Below are positions 21,262-32,152 of a stretch of 64,000 nucleotides of DNA, piece by piece. The notes under the pieces are model-generated. The model saw only the letters and a program-made list of their open reading frames with translations, had not been told where the DNA came from and searched no databases. The stretch covers positions 14,054,214 through 14,118,213 of the forward strand of contig CM036188.1 of NCBI GenBank assembly GCA_020631735.1, given 5' to 3'. Origin of the DNA: Saccharum officinarum (Eukaryota; Streptophyta; Magnoliopsida; Poales; Poaceae). A program made the translations under genes and the position numbers. Numbering within the stretch: position 1 is the first letter of the stretch; each line of letters opens with the position of its first letter.

Positions 21262-22929
21262 TCGAGAGGCTTGGCCTCAATCCGTATCCGCAGGCTTGGC
21301 CTCGGATTCAGCAAACTGATCTCACCCTGACACACGGACAGACTCGCTGCAGCGACGGAATAGAGAGATCTACTATAAGCACATATATAACTAAAAGGTA
21401 CGAAACCCTAGAGATTGCAAGCATATGAGATACGATGTGAATCGAGACGTGAAGCTACCTCGGATCGACGAGACGACGGTGACAAGATGAGGTGACCTAG
21501 ATCGCGAGATTCCCGAAATCGCCGGACGAGCTCTGATTTGCCGAAACATGATGCAATTAGGATTAAAAGAAAGAATTACGGCAAACCCTAGCGAGGAGGT
21601 CAAGGTGACGCGAAACAACCTTGCGAAGAAGACGACGCAAAACCTCGACGACGAACGATCGAACGGCGTTACGCGAACCCTAGGGTTAGGGTTAGGGCAA
21701 CTCGACGAAAACCGATCGGAGGCAAGCGTTAGGCAGTCCACTGTCGAAGGAGATGCTGGCAAGCGTTAGGCAGTGGCGCGTGCGGGCGGCGGTGGCGCGG
21801 TGGCGAGCGGGCGTCGGTGGCGCGTGCGGGCGGCGGTGGCGCGGTGGCGAGCAGGCGTCGGTGGCGCGTGCGGGCGGCTGGCGTGGGCAGGCACGGGCAG
21901 GGCTGGCGCGCGCGTGAGCGAGGGCCGGCGCGGGGCAGGAGACTCGGCTTGCCGGAGGCGAGGAAGACGGCGATGGCGCGGCGGCTCTGGCGGATTTGCG
22001 AGATTTGCAGGCGGCGGGGGAAGAGTCTCGGGTTGAGGAAGAAACACGGCCGAGGACGAACCGGTATATGAAGGGTCAGATCCGCTCGACGCGTGATGAC
22101 CGGACGCGGTGGTCGTTATGACCGGACGCGGTGGTGCAGCGTCCGGTCACACTCCAGTAAGCTCCTGGAGTGACCGGACGCGTCCGGTGAGGACTGACCG
22201 GACGCGGTCAGAGTCCGGTCGAGGGGAGCTCGGGAAATCATCGCGAATGACCGGACGCGGTGGTGATAACCGGGACCGGACGCGGTGGTCAACAGAGGCG
22301 CGTCCGGTGCAGCGTCCGATCAGTAGATCTGGAGTTGGTCTTCTGGATGACCGGACGCGCTGGTGGACGCCGGGACCGGACGCGGTGGTGAAGCATCACT
22401 GCGTCCGGTGCAGCGTCCGGTCCAGCGTCCGGTCACTGTTCTTCGCCCTTCTTCGTTCCGAACTACGACGCGACTTCTCCCAATCAGGTTCCAATTCAAA
22501 AAGACACAAATAAACACCAATTGGAACACGATATGAGTGACCTCACTCAAACCCTCAAATTTTTTAAAATAGATTGCCTTAGGCTAGTATTATTTTTAAG
22601 AAAATAGGCAATAAACACCCAAGGAGCAACGTATGGCCATGCAATAGAGTTTTTGAACCTTTAGGAGCGTCAAAATGCTCTCTCTATCCATGGACGAACA
22701 CAGAGGTTGCTCAAAGCTTAACCGAAAAGAAACGACAAGAACAACAACCATGCATATGCAATGCAATACAAGAAGGTAAAGCTAGAATGCTTGTCAAGTT
22801 TGATCCACGGTTAGGCTTCTTCACTCCTCCAAAGAAGGGTTATCGTAACCGTGTTAGCCAAGCCCTAAAAACATTGCGATAAAATAAACATGGCATATTA
22901 TACAATGCAATGCAAGGGACAACACACGC
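21262..22929 (-). promoter_or_regulatory. Pol-ORF3 spacer with palindrome cluster and promoter-like leader
   Basis: Non-coding in element orientation. From upstream to downstream on the minus strand it has a cluster of CCGGACGCG/CGCGTCCGG motifs (22440-22095), a weak TATA-like catata (22070-22065), a CT- and GC-rich leader with a 44-bp minisatellite (21880-21773), a short telomere-like run (near 21700-21678), and an AT-richer stretch before the third ORF. Motif cluster then TATA is also the order in all LTRs in this window, so an internal promoter is possible. It could equally be a relic of a captured gene promoter. Confidence 0.55.
21773..21880 (+). repeat. GC-rich minisatellite, 44-bp period
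   Basis: About two and a half copies of a unit beginning gtggcgcgtgcgggcggcgg and ending gcgagcgggcgtcg. Copies differ by one base (cgggcg versus caggcg). It lies in the leader of the Sirevirus third ORF. Confidence 0.85.
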
Positions 22930-25900
22930 TCATTTTTTAAAGTTGCTAGAATCAAGCACATTGAGTTCACTTCTTAACCTACAAAAGGTTGCCTCATCCA
23001 AAGGTTTAGTGAAGATATCCGCTAATTGATTTTCACTTCTTACACCTTCTAGTGATATGTCATTTTTAGCAACGTGATCTCTTAGAAAGTGATGGCGGAT
23101 ATCAATGTGCTTGGTGCGAGAGTGTTGTACCGGATTGTTAGCAATTTTAACGGCACTTTCATTATCACATAAAAGTGGCACCTTTTCAAGAACAATTCCA
23201 TAGTCTAGGAGGGTTTGTTTCATATATAAGATTTGTGCACAACAAGCCCCCGCGGCAATGTATTCCGCCTCGGCGGTGGACAAAGCCACACTATTTTGCT
23301 TTTTAGATGACCAAGATACTAAAGATCTTCCAAGCAAATGGCACCCTCCGGATGTGCTTTTTCTATCAATTTTGCAACCGGCATAGTCCGAATCGGAATA
23401 GCCAACTAGTTGGAATCTAGCTCCTTTGGGATACCAAAGACCAATGCTTGGGGTGAGCTTAAGATATCTTAGGATTCTTTTTACGGCACTTAGGTGAGGT
23501 TCTTTAGGGCACGCTTGAAAGCGGGCACACATGCACACACTAAACATGATATCGGGCCTAGATGCGGTAAGGTACAACAAGCTACCAATCATAGAACGGT
23601 AGAGAGTTTGATCAACCGGTTTACCTCCCTCATCTAGGTCGAGATGTCCATTTGATGGCATTGGGGTCTTGATTGGTTTGCATTCTTCCATCTTGAATCT
23701 TTTGAGAAGATCCTTGGTATACTTTTCTTGAGAGATGAAAATCCCTTCTCTCATTTGCTTTACTTGAAATCCAAGGAAGAATGTGAGCTCACCAATCATT
23801 GACATCTCGAACTCCTTCGACATCAATTCACCAAATTCCTTGCAATAATCTTCATTTGTTGATCCGAAGATGATATCATCAACATATACTTGACAAATAA
23901 AGATCTCCCCATTAAACTTCTTGGTGAATAGTGTGGTGTCGACCTTCCCAATGGTGAAGCCCTTCTCAATGAGGAAGTCCCGGAGGCGCTCATACCACGC
24001 TCTAGGGGCTTGCTTGAGCCCATATAACGCCTTGGACAACCTATAAACATGATTAGGATATCTAGGGTCTTCAAACCCGGGAGGTTGATTAACATAGACT
24101 AGTTCATTTATAAAGCCATTTAAGAATGCACTTTTCACATCCATTTGATATAGTTTCATATCATGATGTGATGCATATGCAAGGAGGATACGAATGGCTT
24201 CAAGTCTTGCAACGGGTGCAAAGGTCTCTCCAAAATCAAGACCTTCAACTTGAGAGAACCCCTTTGCAACTAGTCTTGCCTTGTTCCTCACCACTATGCC
24301 TTGGTCATCTTGCTTGTTTCGGAACACCCACTTGGTTCCAATGACTCTTGCACCTTTAGGATGCTCTTCAAGTGTCCATACTTGATTGCGGGTGAAGTTG
24401 TTCAATTCTTCATGCATTGCATTCACCCAATCCGGATCTTGAAGAGCTTCTTCTACATTCTTAGGTTCAACGCAAGAGACAAAAGAGTGATGTTCAACAA
24501 AAGAAGCTAGCTTTTGAGATCGAGTCATTACTCCCTTTGTAGGACTCCCTATGATGAGATCTTGTGGATGTGCTTGAAGTAGTGGTGAGTTTCTTCTATC
24601 AACCACTTGAGGAGGTGGATGGGGAGCATCAACATCTTGAGCTTGTGCCTCGGCTTGTTCATGAGAGACATAAGTGTCTTCATTTTCAACTCTCTCATTC
24701 TTGTCATCATCTTGAGGCACACGTGATGAAGATGGTGGATCAACAATTTGTACATCGTCATCATCATCTTTTGGCTTGATGTCTCCCACCGGCATGTTCT
24801 TCATGGCCTCCCTCAAGGGTTCATCACCTACATCATCACAATTCTCAATTGCTCCTTGGGAGCCGTTAGATTCATCAAATTCCACATCATATGTTTCTTC
24901 AACCAAACCGGTGGCATGGTTAAATACTCTATATGCTTTGGACTTTGATGAGTAACCAACAAGAAAACCAATATCACAACGTCTTTGAAACTTCCCTAGG
25001 TGTTGACGCTTCTTGTAGATGTAACATTTGCAACCAAACACCCGGAAGAAAGAGACGTCCGGCTTCTTCCCATTAAGCAACTCATAGGGGGTCTTGCCAA
25101 GAAACTTTTGTAGGAAGAGGCGATTTGAAGCATAGCATGCGGTGTTGATTGCCTCGGCCCACAACTTCTCCGGAGTGTTGTACTCATCTAGCATTGTTCT
25201 TGCAAGGGTGATCAAAGTTCGGTTCTTTCTCTCAACTACACCATTTTGTTGAGGAGTGTAGGTTGAAGAGACCTCATGCTTGATTCCAATTTCATCACAA
25301 TAAGCTTCAATGTTGGTGTTGTCAAACTCTTTGCCATTGTCACTTCTAATCTTCTTTATCTTGACTTCAAATTCATTTTGAGCTCTCTTTGCAAACTTCT
25401 TGAAGCAATTTGCCACTTCGGATTTGTCATGAAGGAAGAAAGTCCATGTATACCTTGAGTAGTCATCCACTATCACAAGACAATAGAGATTACCACCCAA
25501 GCTCTTGTATGTTGTAGGCCCAAACAAATCCATGTGTAGAAGTTCTAGCACTCTTGAAGTTGACATGAAAGCTTTGGTTGGATGAGTGTTTGCAACTTGT
25601 TTGCCCGCTTGACATGCACTACAAGGTTTGTCCTTTTCAAACTTCACATCCTTCAATCCTCTCACTAGTTCTTTCTTCAATAGCTTGTTGAGAGTGTTCA
25701 TTCCAACATGAGCAAGCCTCCTATGCCAAAGCCAACCAAGTGAGGTCTTGGTGAACAAACATGTCATCAAATTTGCATCTTCGGAGGTGAAGTCAACAAG
25801 ATAAAGATTGTTGTATCTAAAGCCTTTGAATATCACTTGCTTGTCATCTATCTTTGAAACTTCCACTTCATTTGGTGTGAACAAGCATTGGAAGCCAAGG

Positions 25901-26154
25901 TCACAAAGTTGCCCAACGGATAACAAGTTGAAACTCAATGAAGCAACATAGAGCACATTTGAGAGTGAGTGATCATGTGATATTGCAATCTTGCCTATAC
26001 CCTTGACTTTGCTCTTTGAATTATCCCCAAATGTGATCTTCTCTTGACATATTCCATTCTCTTCAATGGTGGTGAACATACGAGGATCACCGGTCATATG
26101 TTGAGTGCAACCACTATCAATAACCCAATGAGATCCACCGGTCTTGTAGTTCAC
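22930..26154 (-). CDS. Sirevirus pol polyprotein
   Basis: A 1074-residue open frame in Copia order. The aspartic protease motif [10 protein letters not shown] is near residue 10, and the GAG-pre-integrase motif WHRRLAH near 142. The integrase core runs from HMDLFG (about 206) through RSDNGKEF (about 268) to [12 protein letters not shown] (about 300). Reverse transcriptase runs from about 600, with its catalytic YVDDIIFGS near 756. RNase H is near 940-1050, ending with [10 protein letters not shown]. No frameshift is visible. The frame starts directly after a TAG (26157-26155) with no ATG there, so it is probably made with gag by read-through or frameshift, or that TAG is a recent mutation. 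The frame differs from gag. Confidence 0.95.
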   Translation of the reverse strand: MNYKTGGSHWVIDSGCTQHMTGDPRMFTTIEENGICQEKITFGDNSKSKVKGIGKIAISHDHSLSNVLYVASLSFNLLSVGQLCDLGFQCLFTPNEVEVSKIDDKQVIFKGFRYNNLYLVDFTSEDANLMTCLFTKTSLGWLWHRRLAHVGMNTLNKLLKKELVRGLKDVKFEKDKPCSACQAGKQVANTHPTKAFMSTSRVLELLHMDLFGPTTYKSLGGNLYCLVIVDDYSRYTWTFFLHDKSEVANCFKKFAKRAQNEFEVKIKKIRSDNGKEFDNTNIEAYCDEIGIKHEVSSTYTPQQNGVVERKNRTLITLARTMLDEYNTPEKLWAEAINTACYASNRLFLQKFLGKTPYELLNGKKPDVSFFRVFGCKCYIYKKRQHLGKFQRRCDIGFLVGYSSKSKAYRVFNHATGLVEETYDVEFDESNGSQGAIENCDDVGDEPLREAMKNMPVGDIKPKDDDDDVQIVDPPSSSRVPQDDDKNERVENEDTYVSHEQAEAQAQDVDAPHPPPQVVDRRNSPLLQAHPQDLIIGSPTKGVMTRSQKLASFVEHHSFVSCVEPKNVEEALQDPDWVNAMHEELNNFTRNQVWTLEEHPKGARVIGTKWVFRNKQDDQGIVVRNKARLVAKGFSQVEGLDFGETFAPVARLEAIRILLAYASHHDMKLYQMDVKSAFLNGFINELVYVNQPPGFEDPRYPNHVYRLSKALYGLKQAPRAWYERLRDFLIEKGFTIGKVDTTLFTKKFNGEIFICQVYVDDIIFGSTNEDYCKEFGELMSKEFEMSMIGELTFFLGFQVKQMREGIFISQEKYTKDLLKRFKMEECKPIKTPMPSNGHLDLDEGGKPVDQTLYRSMIGSLLYLTASRPDIMFSVCMCARFQACPKEPHLSAVKRILRYLKLTPSIGLWYPKGARFQLVGYSDSDYAGCKIDRKSTSGGCHLLGRSLVSWSSKKQNSVALSTAEAEYIAAGACCAQILYMKQTLLDYGIVLEKVPLLCDNESAVKIANNPVQHSRTKHIDIRHHFLRDHVAKNDISLEGVRSENQLADIFTKPLDEATFCRLRSELNVLDSSNFKK

Positions 26155-26168
26155 CTACACACAAGAGA

Positions 26169-28514
26169 TCAAGCTTTTTGTTTAGGGACCCAAACTTGAG
26201 AGGGGCCCTTGACTTTATCCACTAGTGACTTGGCAACCCATATTTTCTTTGGCCTATTCTTGTTTGGGGGACCCAAAAACATGACTTTCATCTTTCCATT
26301 TGAATCTTTTCTTAGCATATAATGAGCATTGAAGGCGAAGGGTCTAGCATGCTTGGGCAAGGGTTGTGGTGGTGGAGTTTTGCATTCATGAGCAAAGTGA
26401 CCTTCTTGACCACACTCAACACATCTCTTTGGCTTGGGCTTTGACTTGCTTTGTTGTTGTTGAGCTTTTGCTTTCTTCTCTTGATTTGCCAAGTACCCAA
26501 TACCACTTCTATCCATCTTCATTACGGTGTTCATGAGGAGCTCACTTTGCAAATGTTGGCCTCTTGTGAACTTGCTTAGGCCGGTCTTGAGATGCTCTTT
26601 TTCTTGCTTGAGCTTTTTGTTTTCTTCAATGAGTGACTCATTTGTTGGTTGCTTCTCAAGAGCCATCAAACCTTTTAGCTTCTTGTTCTCATTTGCAAGC
26701 TTCTCATTCTCACTCTTAATCTTGGCATAATCATCATGGTTGCTTGACTCAACCACACTCTTGCCTTTGCTACTAGAACCTTGCTCAATGCTTTCAATGA
26801 TCAAGTCATCACATGATGTAGCTATATCACACTTAACAACATAGTTAGTAGCATCATGTGTCTCAAGAGCAAGTTCATTAGCAACCACAAGACTATCATA
26901 GTCAATTTTTAATGTGGTGTATTTGTCCTTTAGAGAATTATGTCTAGTGATGAGCTCATCATGCTTCTTCTCAAGTTTATCATGTTGATCTTTAAGCTCT
27001 TTATAAGAGGTTTTGAGCTCCTTGAGAGTGGAAGACATCACTTCATTTTGAACTCTAAGCTCACCACTAGTCTTTTGAATATTTTCAAGCTTGGATGAGA
27101 GTGATTCATTTTCATTTTGAAGATCATCATTTTCATTTCTAGTCCTTCTTATGATTTTAGTGTATTTGTTTAGCAATTTTACAAGTTCATCATAAGAAGG
27201 TGAGTCATATTCATCATCACTATCACTATCATCATCATCATCACTATCATGGTTTTGTACCTTTCGTTCACCCTTGGCCATAAGGCATAGGTGAGTTGTG
27301 GACGATGATGGTGAAGGAGGCGGTGAAGGTGATGATGAAGATGTTGGTGAAGATGATGGCCCCATCACAAATGCGGCAACCTTCTCTTTCTCATCATCGC
27401 TCTTATCTTCGGAGGACTCACAAGATGATTCAATGTCGGTGAGCCAATCACCAACAATGTATGCCTTTTCTCCCTTCTTCTTCTTGTGGAACTCCTTCTT
27501 CTTGCCATCCTTCTTCTTGTATGGCTTGTTCTTCTTCTTCTCTTCTTCATCACTTGAATCATTTTTCTTGCCCTTGTTCTTGTTCTTGTACTTGTCTTTT
27601 GGTGGTCTAGGGCATTGATGAGCTAGGTGGCCAAGTTCACCACAATTATAGCAATCCATCTCCGAGATTGGCTTTCTCTTGCTACTTGTGAAGAATTTCT
27701 TCTTCTTGCCATCGAACTTGATGCCACTCTTGTTGAGCTTCTTTAGCATCTTGGTGGTCTTTCTCACCATGAGTGCAAGTGATTCATCATCAACATCACT
27801 TTCACTTGAGCTTTCTTGCACCATCATGGCTTGGCCCTTCTTCTTCTTCTTGTCATGACTAGCTTTGAAGGCCAAGTCTTTCTTCTTGGAAGATGATGAG
27901 CCCTCTTCCGGAGTGATATGCATGTACATCTCATGAGCATTGATTTTCCCTAAAACTTGAGTCGGTGTTGCGGTGGAAAGATCACTTTGGTGAAGCACGG
28001 TGACAATGTGTCCATACTTCTCAACGGGAAGCACACTCAAGATCTTCCTTGCAACATCCGATTGGCTCATTTTGGTGAGCCCAAGAGCATTGAGGTCCTC
28101 TACAAGAACATTCAAGCGAGTGTACATGTCATTAGCACTTTCTTTGGGAAGCATCTCAAAAGAATTAATTTTCTTTAAAGCTATGTGATAGCGTTCCTCA
28201 CGCTCACTCTTAGTTCCCTCATGGAGAGCACAAAGATTTTCCCACAATTCATGAGCGTTCTTTGCATTACGCACGCGATTGAAGATATCTTTGCCTAAGC
28301 CCCGGTAGAGTGCATTTTTGGCCTTTGCATTCCACCGGTCGTACTTCTCCTCGTCACCACTTGGGTTAGCGGGATCCCTTATGGGGGGAAGCCCTTCGGT
28401 TGCGGCTCTAAGGCACCCAACATCTATGGCTTCGAGGTACGCCTCCATACGAATTTTTCAATATGGAAAATCGTCTCCCTCAAAAGTGGGAGGTGGTCCT
28501 TCCCCATTAGACAT
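26169..28514 (-). pseudogene. Sirevirus gag with an early stop
   Basis: From the ATG at 28514 the frame reads MSNGEGPPPTFEGDDFPY and then meets TGA at 28460-28458 (codon 19), at a place where a Trp codon would fit. The frame is otherwise open for another 760 codons; an internal ATG at 28448 could restart it. It has an amino-terminal UBN2/retro-gag region (KYDRWNAKAKNALYRGL, HELWENLCALHEGT), a CCHC zinc knuckle (CYNCGELGHLAHQC, near residue 264 from the internal Met), a long Lys- and Asp-rich segment, coiled coils (NENESLSSKLENIQK) and a second knuckle (CVECGQEGHFAHEC, near 674). Gag packages RNA and builds the particle. The large size and coiled coils are typical of Sireviruses. Confidence 0.9.
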
Positions 28515-28553
28515 CTTGCTCTAGGTGGTAAAGCCTAAAAATAGAGCAACACG

Positions 28554-28565
28554 GCTCTGATACCA
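28554..28565 (-). promoter_or_regulatory. Primer-binding site, initiator methionine tRNA
   Basis: On the minus strand the sequence is tggtatcagagc, complementary to the 3' end of plant initiator Met tRNA, two bases inside the 5' LTR. It fixes the orientation of the element. Confidence 0.95.
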
Positions 28566-28567
28566 AT

Positions 28568-30174
28568 TGAAAGGATCAAGATGCCCAAGAGGGGGGGTGA
28601 ATTGGGCTTCTCTAAAAATTAAATGCAAGAATTAAATCCTACAAGCCGGAATTCACCCCTAGTGTCTACTTGTGTTCCTAGAGAGTCTACCGATACAAAG
28701 TTTTGCACCCTAGTTTCCAATCCTAGTCTAGCATGGCAAGTCTAGAAATGTAAACAAGCAATGAAAGTAAATACGAGAAAGTAAATGCTTGAATGTAAAG
28801 GGGCAAGGAACACGGCGATGTTTTTCCGAGGTATCGGAGAGTCGCCACTCCCCACTAGTCCTCGTTGGAGCACCCGCGCAAGGGTGTAGCTCCCCCTTGA
28901 TCCGCGCAAGGATCAAGTGCTCTCTACGGGTTGATTCTTTGACACTCCGTCGCGGTGAATCACCCACAACCGCTCACAAGATGAGTTGGGTCATCCACAA
29001 GCTCCGCCGGATGATCACCGAACTCCCAATCACCACCAAGCCGTCTAGGTGATGGCGATCACCAAGAGTAACAAGCTAGAACTCTCACTTGACCACTACG
29101 AGCCCAAATGAGAAGGTGGATGCACACTTGCTACTCTCTAATCGCTAGTGAGGAACTCTCAAGCTTTGATTCTCAAATCTCTATCCTCACTAGTGCTCTT
29201 GCACTCCCTTACACTTCAAAGGTGTTTATCAGCTGATCAAATGAGCAAGAGACCTCTAAAAGAGGTGGTGGGGATGTATTTATACACCCCACAGACAAAA
29301 CGAACCGTTACCTGCTGACTCAGCAAAACACGAGCTGACCGGACGCGCCGGTTGAACTGACCGGACGCGCCGGTCGCTCGTAACGGTCGAAATCCGAAAA
29401 ACAACTGAGTGACCGGACGCACCGGTCAGGGGTGACCGGACACGTCCGATCGTGCAGGGAGCATACTGTACTCGCACCGGACGCGCGACCGCGTCCGATC
29501 GGTGATGACCGGACGCGTCCGGTTGTCTCTGGACCTTACTGGACTGTGACCGGACGCGCCGATCACACCCAGGTCGCGTCCGATCGGGTGTTTCCCTCAA
29601 GTGACACATGTCGACTTCTGACCACCGCGTCCGGTCCTCGCGAGGACCGCGTCCGGTGTTCAGAGCTGAAACCCTAGCCGTGGAACTGTACTGACCGGAC
29701 GCGTCCGGTCATGCCGAGGACCGCGTCCGGTCATGAGAAAACGACCCGAAACTCTCCGAAACGCGTCACAACTTGAACCAAGTTGCTTCCAACTGAACTT
29801 TGAGCTATTCTAGAGCTGCCTAGCGCCAAGTTTAACAAGTGTGCACCACACCTAAACATAGGACTCGCCTAGGTCAAGCTACCCGCTCATGCCCCCCTTT
29901 ATAGTACGGCCAAAAGAGAAAAACGAAGATCCTAACGACTATTCCAAATGTCTCTCAACACCTCGACATCCGGAACTAACCGTCCTTAATCTTGACGTTA
30001 CTCTTTTGAAAACCGAAACGATTTCCATCAAGGGGCATGAATACCATGGTGCCCAAAGCAGTTAAAACCTCCATGACCTAACTTACCAAAGTTTCTGCAA
30101 AACACACGTTAGTCATGGTAATAAAGCGTTGTCATCAATTGCCGAAACCAAACCTCGGGGCCTAGATGCTTTCA
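28568..30174 (-). repeat. 5' LTR of the Sirevirus (right copy on the plus strand)
   Basis: 1607 bp, TG..CA. It carries the same palindrome cluster (about 29335-29740) and TATA (29284-29277) as the other LTR. Differences from 16688-18291 are scattered single transitions, with a 2-base and a 1-base indel near 29824 and 29895. Confidence 0.95.
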
Positions 30175-30315
30175 GCTAGGAAGGTCAAAAGATATATTGG
30201 CATGTTTGATTCTACTTCTATGTAAATAAAAGCCAATAAGGGCGGCTACATGGTCGCGGACGGCGGGGCTATGGCCCCAGTTGTGGCCCACTTTTTAATC
30301 CTCCTTTAATTATCC

Positions 30316-30548
30316 AACATGCCTAAAAACATCCAAAATTTTTTACACAGTACCCGTCACATCGAATCTTTAGACGCATGCATGGAGCATTAAATATAGA
30401 TAAAAAATAACTAATTACACAGTTTGTCTGTAAATGTCGAGACGAATCTTTTGAACCTAGTTAGTCCATGGTTAGATAATTTTTACCAAATAACAACGAA
30501 AAGTGCTACAGAATTTTTCCCAAAAATTTTTGGCATCTAAACACGCCC
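30316..30548 (-). mobile_element. Tourist-type MITE
   Basis: The interior matches the family (catgcatggagcattaaat, gacgaatcttttgaacct) and the right end reads ggcatctaaacacgccc followed by TTAA. The left terminus is degenerate. Confidence 0.75.
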
Positions 30549-30753
30549 TTAATTTACACCCTACCGTGCTCCTCCTAAGGCCATCTTCTGATTATCGAAT
30601 GCTCTTTATTTAGCATTTTTCTATCCTTGATGTTCTATATGTTTGAGCCATTTAAATTGATAACATTATTTGTGTTTTTATTACTGCCTCCATTTTAATT
30701 TATAATCTATTTTGTCTTTTCTAGATATTCAACCTTTATTATGTATTTAGAAA

Positions 30754-30792
30754 TCTATATCTATATCTATATCTATATCTATATCTATATCT
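30754..30792 (+). repeat. Hexanucleotide microsatellite (tctata)n
   Basis: About six tandem tctata units, probably derived from the start of the Helitron-like element. Confidence 0.85.
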
Positions 30793-31075
30793 CTTATAAT
30801 CCTAAACCCCACTAGAATATTATTTTGACATACAAGGTGTCCACTTCAGGAGTCCACTATCATTTGCAATTAAAGTTCACTAGCACAAGCAATTATGATA
30901 TTCACATCAACGAGACACATCAACCACTAACGTATATTTAATTATCCACATTAGCGTGCCACGCTATTCTCTAACATTAGTTTATAATTGTTAATCTCTT
31001 TCTAGGAATTGTATAAATAGTTTAATTTCATCCGAAATCAGTAGTGCCTGCAACAACGCGGGGTTATGCTTCTAG
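30754..31075 (+). mobile_element. Possible non-autonomous Helitron
   Basis: It starts TCTATATC after an A, contains a run of ctatat units, and ends with a GC-rich segment (acaacgcggggttatgc) followed by CTAG and then a T. A TC start, a CTRR end after a hairpin-like stretch, and insertion between A and T are Helitron features. The 3' hairpin is weak, so this is tentative. Confidence 0.35.
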
Positions 31076-31079
31076 TATT

Positions 31080-31720
31080 ATTTAAAAAAAGAATTACATA
31101 GAAAAATCCATATCTAGGAAAACCAACGCAGCCTATAATTTAGAACTGACGATGATATACTTCTATATTATACCTATTAGTTTCAGTTTCAGCTAGCAAA
31201 TGTTTTAACTTTTTACATTGTTTAACCCGCTCTTGGTTCATTTCAAACTCTGTCACCGAAAGTCAAGCCAAAGTTTTAGCCTGCCGTGAAGCTTTGGCTG
31301 CTGTAATATGATTGCAGTCTAAAATTTGATCGGCCCATAAAAATCGACAAGAGCCAACGCCCAACGGCTATCTCCAAGTCTACTCCTGTCCTATCCTACG
31401 TGATGTGCCACTGCCAGCGCGCGTCCCGTTCCGTTGTCCTCGACATCTACAGAAAATGACACGGGCAGAGGCGCATCCGGCATCCGCTACGCGCACACGA
31501 GTCCTGTGCGGCGGCTGTCTGCGCCCACTGCCCACCCGTACCACCGCTGGCTCATGCAGCCACTGAGCCACCACGCCACCACCGCTTTCCTTCCCTCTTC
31601 GGCTCCTCCGCCTCGCCTCCCCAGTTCCCAACCCTCCCACCACTCTCGTCTCCATTCCTCCCATCCTTCATCGGCTCGCGCACCATCCCCTCCCTCCGAT
31701 CCGGATGGTGCCTTCGGAAT
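31080..31720. other. Upstream region of the Tubby-like gene
   Basis: AT-rich sequence passes into a GC-rich, CT-rich zone from about 31400 that looks like promoter and leader of the gene downstream. Open frames here on both strands are GC-driven and show no domain. Confidence 0.45.
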
Positions 31721-32040
31721 CCCGCCCGGCGCTCTAGCGTAGCTCGGGCTCGGCCAGGCTCCGGGCCCCGCCGCGCCGTGCCGCGCCGCGCCGTTCCGCA
31801 GTCCAGCTCCAGCTCCAGGTGCGTGCCACACAGATCCGTGCTCCGCCACCGCCGATTGTAGTGGGGCTTGCGTTGTTGCGCGTTTTTAGTTTGGTTCACG
31901 CGGAAAAGAGAGGTTTTTTAGCTCTTTCCTCCCGCCGATTCGGTGGGTTTGGTTGATGCTGATGGATACCGGCTCAGTTTAGGTAAATTTGGCGCGATTT
32001 GTGTGAAAAGGAGGCGCTTTTGACTGTTCACTTCGTTCGT

Positions 32041-32152
32041 TAGCTCGAGTGGCTCGTCTCCGTCGTGGGATGGCACCGGCCGGGGTTCGAACCCTGGCTG
32101 CTGTACCTGCCTCCGAGAGGCTGCGCCATGGTGGCGTCTTTCTAAAAAAAAA
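32041..32152 (+). mobile_element. tRNA-derived SINE in the Tubby-like leader intron
   Basis: It starts with an A-box-like tagctcgagtggc and has a perfect B-box, ggttcgaacc, at 32084-32093. It ends in a run of nine A at 32144-32152. The box spacing fits a polymerase III promoter, and the sequence does not fold as a full tRNA. No clear target duplication was found. Confidence 0.65.

Larger units (their letters stand above)
16688..30174 (-). mobile_element. Full-length Copia/Sirevirus-type LTR retrotransposon
   Basis: A 13.5-kb element on the minus strand, flanked by the 5-bp target duplication GCTAG (16683-16687 and 30175-30179). LTRs begin TG and end CA. In element order it holds the 5' LTR, an initiator-Met primer-binding site, gag with two zinc knuckles, pol in the Copia order (protease, integrase, reverse transcriptase, RNase H), a 1.7-kb spacer, a third ORF in the envelope position, a polypurine tract and the 3' LTR. 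The palindrome-rich LTRs, the large gag with coiled coils and the third ORF are Sirevirus (Maximus lineage) traits. It carries early stops in gag and the third ORF, so this copy is probably not autonomous, though LTR identity shows it is young. Confidence 0.96.

Noticed and set aside
21678..21700. Interstitial telomere
   Set aside because: Only about three tagggtt-type units are present inside a retroelement spacer, too few for a telomere relic; better read as a telo-box-like motif.
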